Source of the DNA: an uncultured bacterium
GTDB taxonomy: Bacteria > Bacteroidota > Bacteroidia > Bacteroidales > Bacteroidaceae
NCBI GenBank assembly: GCA_905215345.1
Contig: CAJMPR010000003.1
Location: forward strand, 186,001 to 250,000
Length of the DNA: 64,000 bases
Reading direction: 5' to 3'
Both the position numbers and the translations under genes were made by a program. Every line of letters starts with the position of its first letter. Positions within the stretch are counted from its first letter, which is position 1. The notes under the pieces are model-generated. The model was given only the letters and a program-made list of their open reading frames with translations, ran no database searches and was not told the origin of the DNA. Below, piece after piece: positions 53,216 through 63,437 of the stretch.

Positions 53216-56200
53216 ATGAAAAACATTCGAAAAACCCTTTTGACAATCTTTTGCCTACTCACTGCTTTCAGTATCCATGCGCAAAACTTCACTGTTAGTG
53301 GAAAAGTAGTAGACAATGAAGGGTTGGAAGTTATCGGAGGTAACATTTCCGTCAAAGGAAGTGCCGGCGTAGGTACCATTACCAACATTGACGGAAAATA
53401 CTCTCTAAAAATAAACAATCCTTCTAAAGCTATACTCGTTTTCTCCTATATAGGAATGAGGACACAGGAAGTACCTGTAAAAGGGCAGAAACAAATCAAC
53501 GTAACACTCCAACCTGATAACCTGATACTGGATGAAGTTGTGGTTACCGGCTACGGAAGCACCAGACGAGGTGATCTCACCGGTTCCGTCGTATCTGTAA
53601 AGAGTGAAGACCTGATGCAGACGCCTACTTCCGATGTCGCTCAAGCTTTGGCGGGACGTGTGGCGGGTGTTCAAGTCATGCAGAGTGAGGGTGAACCTGG
53701 AGCTGCTATCTCCATACGGGTACGTGGCGGTATCTCCATCACCCAGAGTAATGAACCATTGTACGTGATTGACGGCTTTCCCAGCGAAGATGGTATGAGC
53801 ACCCTTGACCCCGCCGAAATCGAATCTATCGACATTTTGAAAGATGCCTCTTCCACCGCTATTTACGGTGCTCGTGGTGCCAATGGCGTGGTGGTTATCA
53901 CTACTAAAAAAGGTAGTAAAGACGGAAGCAAGATGCACCTCAGTTTCGACAGCTATATAGGTATAAAGAAGATTGCCCGAAAACTGCCGGTACTTTCCAC
54001 CAAAGAGTTTGTATTGCTGGACTATGAGCGTAGTTTAGCTCTGAAAGGCGAAAGTGGTGTAAAATCCTTTCAGTCAAACTACGGTTCTTTCCTCGACATC
54101 GAAGATAATTACGGCAATCGTGAGGGAATCGACTGGCAAGAAGAAACCTTGGGACGTGTAATGACCTCGCAGAACTACCGCATCAACCTGACCGGAGGCG
54201 GAAAAGAGTTGAAATACGGTTTCTCATACAGTTACTTTAAAGACTTGGGAGCTATGCTTTACAGTGGAGCAGATAAGCACAACATATCATTGAATGTTAG
54301 TCACAATCCTTCCAAACGCTTCCAAGCAAATGCACGCTTCAGCTATACACAAACCAAGATTTATGGAATGGGGACCTCCGAAGGGAGTACCCGTTTCAAC
54401 AAGATGGAGCACATCATCCAGTACCGCCCTACCATAGGTATCTATGGGAACGACAGGAACTTGCTGACCGGGAGAGACCCTATATTGGAAGAAGACACAA
54501 GTAACCCGATGCAAAGTCCTGTCCTTTCCGCCACCGAAGAAACAAAAGACAAAATTCTGCGCAACTTGCAGATAAACGGAGGATTCACCTTCCAATTCAC
54601 CGACCGGCTGAGCTTCCGCAACACTACGGGTATGCACTATCAAAACCAACGGCAAAACACTTTCTACGGGGATGAATCTATCAATGGAAGCCGTTCCAGC
54701 ATTAACGGAACCATACAGTATAATGAGAGCGGAAGTTTCCAAACCTCCAACGTACTGACCTATGACTATAAGGATAAGAAACAGAAGTTCAATATCATGG
54801 TGGGTCAGGAATGGGTATCCAACTGGTCACAATACGTACGCTCCGCTGCAAAGAATTTCCCGAATGATGACATCGGACTGGATGACATGAATTTAGGAAC
54901 ACCTACCCGCATACAGTCCGGTGTAAACGACGATGACAAGCTTATCTCTTTCTTCGGGCGTGCCAACTACAACTTCAGAGAGAGATACCTGCTGACCGCC
55001 ACCGTTCGTGCCGATGGTTCTTCCAAATTCAGCGACAGCAATAAATGGGGCTTTTTCCCATCCGTATCGGCAGCCTGGCGAATGGGAGAAGAGAAATTTA
55101 TCAAAAAACTGGAACTGTTCTCTGACCTAAAGCTACGCGTAGGTTACGGTATGGCAGGAAACAACCGCGTAGCGAGCTATAAATCATTGGATATATTGGA
55201 ATCAATCCAATATCCCAGCGGAGATAATCCTACAACCGGTTATATTCCTTCGGCCATTGCCAGTAGGGACTTGAAGTGGGAATCGAACACTACTCTCAAC
55301 ATCGGTCTGGATATGGGATTTCTGGAACAACGGCTGATTATATCACCGGAATTCTATATCAATAAGAGTTCAAATCTGTTACTGAATTCACGTGTACCCA
55401 GTTCATCGGGCTTCACCAACATGCTACGCAATATCGGAAAAACAAAAAATGTAGGGATAGACCTCTCGATTACTTCCATCAACCTGCAGAAGAAGAATTT
55501 TACCTGGACTACCAATTTCAACCTCTCCCACAACCGGAACAAGGTCGAAGCTCTTTCCGGTGAACAGTTTTTTCTCGAAGAAGCCAGTTTCGGTTATAAC
55601 GAAAAGACACATAAGATTGAAGTGGGTAAGTCCATCGGTCAATTCTACGGATACCGCACGCTGGGAGTTTATCAAGTAGAAGACTTTGACTACAATAACG
55701 CCACCAAGACTTATACATTAAAAGAAGGTATCCCCTATATGGGTAAGCGTGCCAATGTACAACCAGGCTCATGGAAATTTGCCAATACAGACGAGAACGA
55801 TGTGATTGACGAAAATGACAAGACCATTATCGGTAATGCAATGCCCGATTTCTATGGCGGACTGAACAACACCTTCAAATACAAGCAATGGGACATGAGC
55901 GTGTTCTTCAGTTTCAGCTATGGCAGCGAGGTGATGAATGCTACCAAGTTGACCAACACCCATGCCGGAAAAGCCAATTACAACGTATTGGATTTAGTTA
56001 ACAGCTCCAAACGTTGGATGACGATTGATGAAAAAGGACAAACCGTAACCGAGCCCGAACAACTCGCGGCACTTAACGCCGGAAGAACCGTAGCAAGTAT
56101 CTATGATATGGAACAAGCTGATACTTATATTCATTCCTGGGCCATAGAAGATGCTTCCTTTTTGAGGTTAAGTAATATCAGCATCGGATACACTCTCCCA

Positions 56201-56395
56201 AAGTTGAAGCTATGTAAAACGGGTATACAGAACCTGCGTCTTTATGCTACGGGCAGTAACCTTTTTGTCTGGACTCCTTACTCCGGCTTTGACCCCGAAG
56301 TGTCGACCAAAGGAAACAGCCTGACACCGGGTGTGGACTTCGGCGCATATCCCCGTAACCGTTCCTTTGTTTTCGGACTAAACATCACCTTCTAA
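53216..56395 (+). CDS. SusC-like TonB-dependent outer-membrane transporter
   Basis: A 1059-residue protein with a signal peptide ending IHAQN (about 24). A carboxypeptidase-like domain covers about 25-105 (FTVSGKVVDNEGLEVIGGNI). The plug domain begins LDEVVVTGYGSTRRGDLTGS, typical of SusC. A long beta-barrel ends NRSFVFGLNITF. It would import oligosaccharides using TonB/ExbB/ExbD energy. It is 6 bp before the SusD partner. No anti-sigma-interacting STN extension is present, so sensing must be done elsewhere. Confidence 0.96.
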   Translation: MKNIRKTLLTIFCLLTAFSIHAQNFTVSGKVVDNEGLEVIGGNISVKGSAGVGTITNIDGKYSLKINNPSKAILVFSYIGMRTQEVPVKGQKQINVTLQPDNLILDEVVVTGYGSTRRGDLTGSVVSVKSEDLMQTPTSDVAQALAGRVAGVQVMQSEGEPGAAISIRVRGGISITQSNEPLYVIDGFPSEDGMSTLDPAEIESIDILKDASSTAIYGARGANGVVVITTKKGSKDGSKMHLSFDSYIGIKKIARKLPVLSTKEFVLLDYERSLALKGESGVKSFQSNYGSFLDIEDNYGNREGIDWQEETLGRVMTSQNYRINLTGGGKELKYGFSYSYFKDLGAMLYSGADKHNISLNVSHNPSKRFQANARFSYTQTKIYGMGTSEGSTRFNKMEHIIQYRPTIGIYGNDRNLLTGRDPILEEDTSNPMQSPVLSATEETKDKILRNLQINGGFTFQFTDRLSFRNTTGMHYQNQRQNTFYGDESINGSRSSINGTIQYNESGSFQTSNVLTYDYKDKKQKFNIMVGQEWVSNWSQYVRSAAKNFPNDDIGLDDMNLGTPTRIQSGVNDDDKLISFFGRANYNFRERYLLTATVRADGSSKFSDSNKWGFFPSVSAAWRMGEEKFIKKLELFSDLKLRVGYGMAGNNRVASYKSLDILESIQYPSGDNPTTGYIPSAIASRDLKWESNTTLNIGLDMGFLEQRLIISPEFYINKSSNLLLNSRVPSSSGFTNMLRNIGKTKNVGIDLSITSINLQKKNFTWTTNFNLSHNRNKVEALSGEQFFLEEASFGYNEKTHKIEVGKSIGQFYGYRTLGVYQVEDFDYNNATKTYTLKEGIPYMGKRANVQPGSWKFANTDENDVIDENDKTIIGNAMPDFYGGLNNTFKYKQWDMSVFFSFSYGSEVMNATKLTNTHAGKANYNVLDLVNSSKRWMTIDEKGQTVTEPEQLAALNAGRTVASIYDMEQADTYIHSWAIEDASFLRLSNISIGYTLPKLKLCKTGIQNLRLYATGSNLFVWTPYSGFDPEVSTKGNSLTPGVDFGAYPRNRSFVFGLNITF

Positions 56396-56401
56396 AGATA
56401 T

Positions 56402-58075
56402 ATGACTATGAAACTAAAAGCGCTATACTTCCTGATTGCAGGAACACTATTTGTCTCCTGCCAAGACACGTTGATGGAGAATCCGGATTCTTACTACCAG
56501 CGGAAAGATTACTTTGTGAATGCCTCTAACGCACAGCTTGCTGTAACGGGCATTTACGACGTACTGACTACCATTTACGGTGACAAAGACGGCATGGCGA
56601 TTCCCTGCTCGGACGATACCTATTATGTTGCAACATTAGAGACCGACAATACCCGACGCGGAATTACGCGTTACGATTTGAAGCCATCTAATACGTGGAT
56701 AGAAATTGTATGGGAAGGAAAGTACAAAGGCCTGAACCGCGCCAACTATGCCATCAGCGGCATCGAGGGTATGGACGACTACCAGAGTAGTGATGAATTA
56801 AAGAAGATTGCCGCCGAAGCAAAGTTCCTGCGGGCTCAGGTCGCCTTCGACTTGGCACGCTATTGGGGAGATGTACCTTTCAAAACCACCTACTCCGACA
56901 GTTACGAAGATGCTTATCGGCCTCGTACCAGCCGTGAAATCATCTACGAGCAGGTAATTGAAGACCTGAACTTCGCCAAAGAATATCTTCCATGGGCAGA
57001 TGCCACTTCTTCCCCTGAGCGAGCCACCCAAGGAGCAGCACGGGCCTTACTGATGCGTATTTTACTTACGCGGGCAGGTTATAGCTTACAAATGGACGGA
57101 ACGATAACACGTCCCGACGAAACAGTGCGCAAAAGTTACTTCGAAGCTGTTATCGACGAATGGAAGGCATTTCAGGAAAATGGTTACCACAAATTTTATA
57201 CAGGCGGTTATGACGGACTGTTCAAAGGTTTTTCGGCCGGTACACTCAGCAGTGAGGAGAGTTTGTTCGAGGTTGCCTTTCTCGCTTCTATCAACAAAGG
57301 CTATTGGGGAACCTATATCGGTCCGACTGTGATAGCACCGGATGTATCTCCTACCGAATCCGACAAGTTTATGGGACGTGCCAACGGAACATTCCGTGTT
57401 GTCCCCGAATGGAAAGACTTTTTCGAAGAGACTGATGTACGCAGGGACGTAATGGTATGTACCTACAACTATACATGGGATGCCAAACTCTATAACCATA
57501 AGAAAGTGGAGCAAAAAAACGTACGCAACTGGTATCCCGGCAAATGGCGCCGCGACTGGATGCCGTTAGGTTATGAAGACCCCAATCAGACGAATGTCAA
57601 CTTCTGCCTGCTGCGCTATGCAGACGTGGTATTGATGGCGGCCGAAGCCTATAATGAAATCGGTAACACTCCTGAGGCTTGGAAGTTACTCAACAGTGTG
57701 CGCCGACGTGCCGGCGCCACGGAAATCACGACTGCCAACTATGCCACTTTATTGAAAGCACCTAAAGTGTATAACCTTGGCTTTATAGATGATACAAACG
57801 ATGCCGGAAAATTCCGTACCGCCCTTTATTGGGAACGCGGCTTTGAGCTGGCTTTCGAAGGACAGCGTAAATATGACCTCATCCGTTGGGGTATCCTAAA
57901 GGAAGCGCTCTTTCTTTTCTGCACAAAGGTAAATATCGTCATAAACAGTACATCAGGAATATATTACGCTGCGGGATATAACTTCCAAAAAGGAAAGCAT
58001 GAGTTGCTACCCATACCGGAAGATGAGTTACAGATTAACTCGAAACTTGAAAATAAGAATAATCCGGGATACTGA
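56402..58075 (+). CDS. SusD-like surface glycan-binding lipoprotein
   Basis: A 557-residue lipoprotein with a lipobox ending FVSC (about 20). It shows the SusD/RagB pattern: NAQLAVTGIYDVLTTIYGDK, tetratricopeptide-like helices (AEAKFLRAQVAFDLARYWGD), and C-terminal RYADVVLMAAEAYNEIGN and LAFEGQRKYDLIRWG. It forms the lid of the SusC transporter and binds glycan. It lies 6 bp after susC and 66 bp before the second sulfatase. Confidence 0.95.
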   Translation: MTMKLKALYFLIAGTLFVSCQDTLMENPDSYYQRKDYFVNASNAQLAVTGIYDVLTTIYGDKDGMAIPCSDDTYYVATLETDNTRRGITRYDLKPSNTWIEIVWEGKYKGLNRANYAISGIEGMDDYQSSDELKKIAAEAKFLRAQVAFDLARYWGDVPFKTTYSDSYEDAYRPRTSREIIYEQVIEDLNFAKEYLPWADATSSPERATQGAARALLMRILLTRAGYSLQMDGTITRPDETVRKSYFEAVIDEWKAFQENGYHKFYTGGYDGLFKGFSAGTLSSEESLFEVAFLASINKGYWGTYIGPTVIAPDVSPTESDKFMGRANGTFRVVPEWKDFFEETDVRRDVMVCTYNYTWDAKLYNHKKVEQKNVRNWYPGKWRRDWMPLGYEDPNQTNVNFCLLRYADVVLMAAEAYNEIGNTPEAWKLLNSVRRRAGATEITTANYATLLKAPKVYNLGFIDDTNDAGKFRTALYWERGFELAFEGQRKYDLIRWGILKEALFLFCTKVNIVINSTSGIYYAAGYNFQKGKHELLPIPEDELQINSKLENKNNPGY

Positions 58076-58141
58076 TGATTTTAATGAAAAACGATATATG
58101 AACAATCCTTTATTAAGGATGAATTAATTAAAAGACAAAAT

Positions 58142-59503
58142 ATGAAACATTTGAAATCAACATTACTTTTTGGCGTCGCTCTTCCCACTGCAATATTTGC
58201 ACAGAATCGTCCGAATATCCTCTACATCATGACCGACCAGCAAAGTGCCACTGCCATGAGTTGCGCCGGAAATACCGACGTGCATACTCCGAATATGGAC
58301 CGGCTGGCAGCACATGGTGTCCGTTTTGACAATGCTTACTGCGCCATGCCTCTGAGCGGTCCTTCCCGGGCAGCCATGTTCACCGGACACACCCCGGGCG
58401 AAGTAGGCCTGCAAAAGAATGGTACTCACATGCCAGACTCCTTGCATACCCGTACCCTTGGCACTCTTATAGAACAAGCTGGATACACCACCGCCTATGC
58501 CGGAAAATGGCATGTGCACACCAATTCCCTACCCGGTAAGCACGCCTTCGGATTCGAGAACCTGCACGAGCATAATGACATCGGACTCGCCGAAGCTGCC
58601 GTTGATTTCCTGCGCCGTAAGCACGACAAGCCTTTCTTCCTGGTTGCCTCCTTCGATAATCCGCATAACATCTGTGAATATGCCCGCCGACAGGATTTAC
58701 CATACGCCACTATTAAAGAGCCGGGCTTGGAAGAGTGTCCTAACCTGCCCGACAATTTCTCCGTTGCCCCATACGATGCCGACGTGCTTGCTTATGAAAG
58801 AAGTCTGAGCTATCGCATCTACCCCACCCGTAACTATACCCCTGATGACTGGCGCCGCTATCGTAACGCTTATTACCGTCTGGTGGAAACCGTTGACCAT
58901 GAAATAGGCAAGATTGTAGATGAACTCGACCGCCAAAATCTCTGGAAGAATACTGTCATCATCTTTACGTCCGACCACGGTGATGGCTCCGGCGCCCACC
59001 AATGGAACCAGAAGACGGTACTCTACGAAGAAGTAGCCAACATTCCTTTCATCGTCTGCCTGCCTGAAGGTAAGAACGCGGGTAAACTCCTGCCCCAACT
59101 CATCAATAACGGCGCCGACCTCCTACCAAGCATCTGCGACTGGGCAGAAACCTCTGTTCCAGCCGATTGTCAAGGTGTCAGTTTCCGTCAAGTGGTAGAG
59201 AGTGGTAATGCTCAAAAAGAGCATCAACCTTATGTAGTTACCGAAACCCTATTCGCCCAAACAGGTGGAACACAAGGGTGGCTTGTACGCACACCCCAGT
59301 ATAAATATGTATTATATGAAGCAGGCAAGAACCGGGAGATGCTCTACGACATGCAGAAAGATCGCGGAGAGATGCGCAACCTCGCCATCGAACATAAATA
59401 TCAGGAAATCGTGAAGCAGCACCGTAACCTGCTATCGGAATGGATGAAAAAGCATCCTACCCCGGGGAAGTCTTCTCCCACACGATTCATACCCAAGCAA
59501 TAA
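58142..59503 (+). CDS. Ser-type S1 family sulfatase, second copy
   Basis: A 453-residue protein with a signal peptide ending IFAQN (about 21). The formylglycine motif is PLSGPSRAAMFTG. Metal residues are in YIMTDQQSAT and FTSDHGDGSGAHQW. Most motifs match the sulfatase at 48.9 kb (CAGN-DVHTPN-DRLAA, GKWHV, DNPHNICE, NAYYRLVE), so the two arose by duplication. Differences near GGKWHVPE versus AGKWHVHT suggest different substrates or sulfate positions. It may be co-transcribed with susCD. Confidence 0.92.
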   Translation: MKHLKSTLLFGVALPTAIFAQNRPNILYIMTDQQSATAMSCAGNTDVHTPNMDRLAAHGVRFDNAYCAMPLSGPSRAAMFTGHTPGEVGLQKNGTHMPDSLHTRTLGTLIEQAGYTTAYAGKWHVHTNSLPGKHAFGFENLHEHNDIGLAEAAVDFLRRKHDKPFFLVASFDNPHNICEYARRQDLPYATIKEPGLEECPNLPDNFSVAPYDADVLAYERSLSYRIYPTRNYTPDDWRRYRNAYYRLVETVDHEIGKIVDELDRQNLWKNTVIIFTSDHGDGSGAHQWNQKTVLYEEVANIPFIVCLPEGKNAGKLLPQLINNGADLLPSICDWAETSVPADCQGVSFRQVVESGNAQKEHQPYVVTETLFAQTGGTQGWLVRTPQYKYVLYEAGKNREMLYDMQKDRGEMRNLAIEHKYQEIVKQHRNLLSEWMKKHPTPGKSSPTRFIPKQ

Positions 59504-59587
59504 ACCAAACTACGGTCATGCCTGAAAGCGTTTTTACGCAATAGTATAACTCTATCCAATATCATTAAAGAAAGAAAAATATATAGT

Positions 59588-60472
59588 ATGAAAAGAGTCG
59601 TATTTTTTACAATACTAACCGTGTTGGTTGTCGTATCCGCCTGTTCGCAGGAAACGAAGAAACCCAAGATACAAAGCTTCGCCAACACCAAGGAGACTGC
59701 ATACAAGCCACTGAAAGAGGCAGATAAAATATCTGCCGACCAGGTAAAACCCGGTACCAACAAGAAGAAGGCGGTAACTACCACTCAAAAGAAGAAAACA
59801 GGAGACAAAGGTAAGAGAACCGAAGTACAAGGAAAAAAGCCCAAAGGAAAAGCCCAAGCAGCGTCCGCGCAAAAAGGTAAAGCCGCTGCCAAAGATAAAA
59901 AAGCCACAGCACAAACCCAAAAGGCCGGAAACAAGAAGAAAGCAACCACAGCAATCAAGAATAGACAAGCAACCACAGTTGCTTCCGACCGCTACATCGC
60001 ATTAAAGACCAACATTCCCTTTCTTGCCGTAGCCGTACAAAATCTGGCTATTGAAGTTGAACTGCATCAACACATCTCCCTCGACTTCCCTGTGATGTGG
60101 AGTATCGGTGACATCGAACGCCGACACGGACTACGTGCCATCGTCTTACAACCCGAAGGTCGCTGGTGGTTAAAGGAAGTAGGCACGGGACACTTCTTCG
60201 GACTACATGCCCACGCTGCCTGGTTCAACTTGAAGTGGGAAGATAACCGCTACCAATCCGGCAAGCGCCCTCTGCTTGGCGCAGGTATTAGTTACGGCTA
60301 CAAGTTACCATTATCTGCCCATTGGGGAGCCGAGTTCAACATTGGTGCAGGCTATGCCAACATGAAGTACAATACATACTATAACATAGAAAATGGTGCA
60401 CAGCTCAACACCCGTGTCCGCCACTATTGGGGCCTCACCCGTGCAGGCATCTCGTTAGTCTACCGTTTCTAA
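59588..60472 (+). CDS. DUF3575 beta-barrel protein with Lys/Ala-rich linker
   Basis: A 294-residue protein with a lipoprotein-type signal (VVSAC at about 19). Residues about 45-125 are low-complexity, rich in Lys, Ala, Gln and Thr. The C-terminal DUF3575 domain covers about 130-294 (SDRYIALKTNIPFLAVAVQN, VEVELHQHISLDFP-type strands, PEGRWWL) and ends in YRF as outer-membrane barrels do. DUF3575 genes usually begin fimbrial (Mfa/Fim-type) operons, and a fimbrillin-like gene follows here. The basic linker is odd for this family and could bind cell wall or acidic glycan. Confidence 0.85.
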   Translation: MKRVVFFTILTVLVVVSACSQETKKPKIQSFANTKETAYKPLKEADKISADQVKPGTNKKKAVTTTQKKKTGDKGKRTEVQGKKPKGKAQAASAQKGKAAAKDKKATAQTQKAGNKKKATTAIKNRQATTVASDRYIALKTNIPFLAVAVQNLAIEVELHQHISLDFPVMWSIGDIERRHGLRAIVLQPEGRWWLKEVGTGHFFGLHAHAAWFNLKWEDNRYQSGKRPLLGAGISYGYKLPLSAHWGAEFNIGAGYANMKYNTYYNIENGAQLNTRVRHYWGLTRAGISLVYRF

Positions 60473-60486
60473 ATAAGCAAGAAGTC

Positions 60487-61557
60487 ATGAAAAAGAAAAT
60501 AACAACTACCTTACTCTACCTGCTACTGCCCGTCCTGATGACAGGCTGTCTGTACGAGCACCCCACATTGACCGCCGACGGTGAACTTGGTATTGATCCC
60601 ACGGCAGTAACACTCAATGCCAATCTTACATTGAACCTCAATATGCCTGCCGCCGAAGAAGGAGCCGCTCCATTGGAACGTCCCTCAGCAGGCGAGACAC
60701 CTGCATATCGACACCGCTTCGTCATCGACGCCTACATCGACCGGGTGTTTACCGCACGGGAAGTAATCTATCAGGATATTTCCAACGGGCGCACCCAACT
60801 CGTCCTCCCTCTCAGTATCAAGCTACACGCACGCCGTTACGAAATAGCCGTGTGGAGCGATTACGTGCAAGTACCCAATGAAGCGGAGTCCATCACCGGA
60901 ACCGAGGAATACTTCTACAATACTTCCACTCCCAACCACCTGCTTACCTTAGTAGGCAGCGAAAGCTACCGGGGCAATAACGAGTACAAAGATGCCTTTT
61001 GCGGCTCGACGGAGTTAAACCTCGAAAAGTACCGCAACGACTGGAATGCCTCGGTATCCCTCGCTCTCGAACTGACACGTCCCGTGGCACGCTACCAGCT
61101 TATGGCAAACGACGTAGCCAAGTTCTTAGGAAGTAGCAACACGCTGATAACCAAGAATACCGACTTCGTTGCCCGGCTGAAGTACGACGGTTATCTCAAT
61201 GTAGGCTACAATATCCTTGAGAAACTTCCCCGCCATGGGCTGATGTATATGCAGTTCGACAAATCTTTCAAGAAATCCAGCCTGAAAGAAGGAGAAGAGT
61301 TCCCTCTCATATTCGATTACGTATTCGCAACCGCCGATGACGTACTTACCCGCATCCCCGTCACGCTCGAGATATGGGATAAAGATGTAAAGAACCTCCT
61401 GGCATCTACCAGCTTCAACGTCACCGGCAAGCCCGGACAGAATACTACCATCACCTACGGTTTCCTCACGGCAGATTCCAACGGTGGTATAAACTTCAAC
61501 CCTGATTATAATGGTAACACAGAGGTAGAGGTACCCGCACTGCCTGCCAATGATTAA
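60487..61557 (+). CDS. FimB/Mfa2-like fimbrial lipoprotein
   Basis: From the ATG at 60487 (MKKKITTTLLYLLLPVLMTG, then CLYEHP) the protein has 356 residues and a clear lipobox. The N-terminal beta-domain begins near YRHRFVIDAYIDRVF, and the second domain follows GSTELNLEKYRNDW and ALELTRPVARYQLMANDVAK. This two-domain plan resembles fimbrial anchor/minor subunits of Bacteroidales; it may be classed as DUF5119 or DUF6562. It is 15 bp after the DUF3575 gene and 48 bp before the fimbrillin-like gene. Confidence 0.75.
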   Translation: MKKKITTTLLYLLLPVLMTGCLYEHPTLTADGELGIDPTAVTLNANLTLNLNMPAAEEGAAPLERPSAGETPAYRHRFVIDAYIDRVFTAREVIYQDISNGRTQLVLPLSIKLHARRYEIAVWSDYVQVPNEAESITGTEEYFYNTSTPNHLLTLVGSESYRGNNEYKDAFCGSTELNLEKYRNDWNASVSLALELTRPVARYQLMANDVAKFLGSSNTLITKNTDFVARLKYDGYLNVGYNILEKLPRHGLMYMQFDKSFKKSSLKEGEEFPLIFDYVFATADDVLTRIPVTLEIWDKDVKNLLASTSFNVTGKPGQNTTITYGFLTADSNGGINFNPDYNGNTEVEVPALPAND

Positions 61558-61604
61558 CATTATTAATATAAACAGAAATTATAAACCAATTTAATATCAC
61601 TATT

Positions 61605-63323
61605 ATGAAAAAGAACCTGCTTTTCTCAGCCATGGCGGCATTCATGCTGCTCTTTACAACCTCGTGTACTCAGGACGAAATCGCCTCTGCAAATAGTCAG
61701 AAAGGCGGTACCGCATCTTTAGCGGTAAACATCCCCGTGAGCAACCCCGTGACGCGTGCAGTACCTAATATCCCCGCAGGATACAAGTTACGTTGCATCT
61801 TGCAACTGGTAGACGGGAGCAATAATCCCATCGAAGGTCAGAAATACGTACAAGAAGTTGCAGCAGGAAGTGAAAGCACCACCTTTACTTTCAAGACACC
61901 GAGTGTAGCATACAAGTGCCTGCTTTGGGCGGACTATGTAAAACCCACAGCAGACCAAGACCTTGCCGATGCAGACAACATCTACACCACCGCCGACCTG
62001 AAAGCCATCTGTTATACGGCTAATGCCGGCACCGAAATGTTCAACAGTGATGCCGCCGATGCGTTTTACGGAGCCTCATTGGAAGTCTCATCAAACAAGA
62101 CGCAGGCCATCACACTGGCACGTCCTTTCACCAGGATAGCATTAAAGTCAACGGCTACAGAATATGCCGGTTATGACAAAATAACAGTAAAAGATCTGCC
62201 TGCTCCTACCGGCTTCAACGTACTAACCGGACAAACCGCCGGATATGCGGGCAAAGGAGATATTGCAAAGATTTCCTCTACAGAACTCACTATTGCAAAC
62301 GGAAGTTGGTTTAGTACCTACCTCTTTGTCGGTTCAAACGCAGGCGGCAATCTGGGTACGGGAAACGACATCACATTTACATTGAAAAAAAGTAGCGACA
62401 ACAGTACAAAGGAACTAAAATTCGCAGGTACGGATATTCCCCTGACTCAAAATAATACCGTAACGGGTGACGTTACTCCGGGTGTTGATGACAACAGTAA
62501 GGTAGAAGTTATATTCCCCGGTGAAATAATTGACCCTAACAAAATGCAAGTCGGTGATTATATCTATAAGGATGGTACATACGGAAAAACGTTCGTAGCA
62601 GCAACGGAGGCCAATCCGACTATCGGTATCGTATTTGCACTGAAAAACGATGCCATCACCGACGAAAGCGAGTATGGCAAAACTAACATGACAATTGCAG
62701 GATATGCAGTGGGATTGACAAGTGTTGGAGAACAACGTGATTATCTTGGTCAAAGTGGGAATGATACATCTGTGTTACCAGAAATTAGTGCAACAGGTGA
62801 TACTCCATGGAGTGCTGATGATTACAACGGCTATAAATATAGTCAGGTCATAACGACTGCATATAGCAATTTCACCTCAGTAGTCTTTGAAAAGTACAAC
62901 ACATGGTTAACTGCCAATACCATCCCTGAATCAACAAAGAATCTCAGTACTTGGTATATACCTTCAGCACGCCAACTATTAGATGCTGCAGGATTAGCCA
63001 TCGGATTTTCAGGAGATCCAACCGAAACTAATGTTCCAACTATTGAGCAAAATGCGACTATAGCAGCAGCATTTAACAGTGGAAACGTATCCGTATTCAC
63101 TAAAAAAGACCCTACTAACATGATGAGTAGCTATATAGGTAAAGCAAATAGCATGACAATCGTACAATTGGGTTATAAACCGGATGTAAACGCTAACTTG
63201 AATTGTTGGCCGACTGACGCTACTACTGGTGTCACAAAGGCTGCCCTCATGACTCCAATTGCTGCCGCCAAATCTTACTACAATATTCGTCCCGTGCTTA
63301 CCATTTTCGAAGCGAACAAATAA
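61605..63323 (+). CDS. fimbrillin-like (Mfa/Fim-type) lipoprotein adhesin
   Basis: A 572-residue lipoprotein (lipobox ending TTSC, about 21). Residues NPVTRAVPNIPAG (about 49-61) look like the arginine processing site after which type V pilins are cleaved. Two pilin-type beta-domains (about 60-300) include TQAITLARPFTRIALKSTAT. The C-terminal part (about 305-572) is a different module: GDYIYKDGTYGKTFVAATEA, LSTWYIPSARQLLDAAGL, and the end NIRPVLTIFEANK, similar to DUF1566-like tip domains. It may be a tip adhesin. Confidence 0.78.
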   Translation: MKKNLLFSAMAAFMLLFTTSCTQDEIASANSQKGGTASLAVNIPVSNPVTRAVPNIPAGYKLRCILQLVDGSNNPIEGQKYVQEVAAGSESTTFTFKTPSVAYKCLLWADYVKPTADQDLADADNIYTTADLKAICYTANAGTEMFNSDAADAFYGASLEVSSNKTQAITLARPFTRIALKSTATEYAGYDKITVKDLPAPTGFNVLTGQTAGYAGKGDIAKISSTELTIANGSWFSTYLFVGSNAGGNLGTGNDITFTLKKSSDNSTKELKFAGTDIPLTQNNTVTGDVTPGVDDNSKVEVIFPGEIIDPNKMQVGDYIYKDGTYGKTFVAATEANPTIGIVFALKNDAITDESEYGKTNMTIAGYAVGLTSVGEQRDYLGQSGNDTSVLPEISATGDTPWSADDYNGYKYSQVITTAYSNFTSVVFEKYNTWLTANTIPESTKNLSTWYIPSARQLLDAAGLAIGFSGDPTETNVPTIEQNATIAAAFNSGNVSVFTKKDPTNMMSSYIGKANSMTIVQLGYKPDVNANLNCWPTDATTGVTKAALMTPIAAAKSYYNIRPVLTIFEANK

Positions 63324-63354
63324 TTCCAAAGAGGATAACTTGCTTTTTTAGTTC

Positions 63355-63393
63355 CTCCCCCCTGCCTGTCACGGGCACGTAAGGAGGGGGGGG
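63355..63393. other. GC-rich hairpin with an eight-G run
   Basis: CCTCCCCC (63355-63362) can pair with GGGGGGGG (63386-63393) around an inner GCC/GGC stem. The run of eight Gs is unusual in this AT-rich intergenic DNA. It could act as a terminator after the fimbrillin-like gene, but no clear T-run follows. Confidence 0.5.
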
Positions 63394-63437
63394 TACTTCC
63401 TAAAAAGGAAATTACTCCAAACCCATAACTGTGAAGT

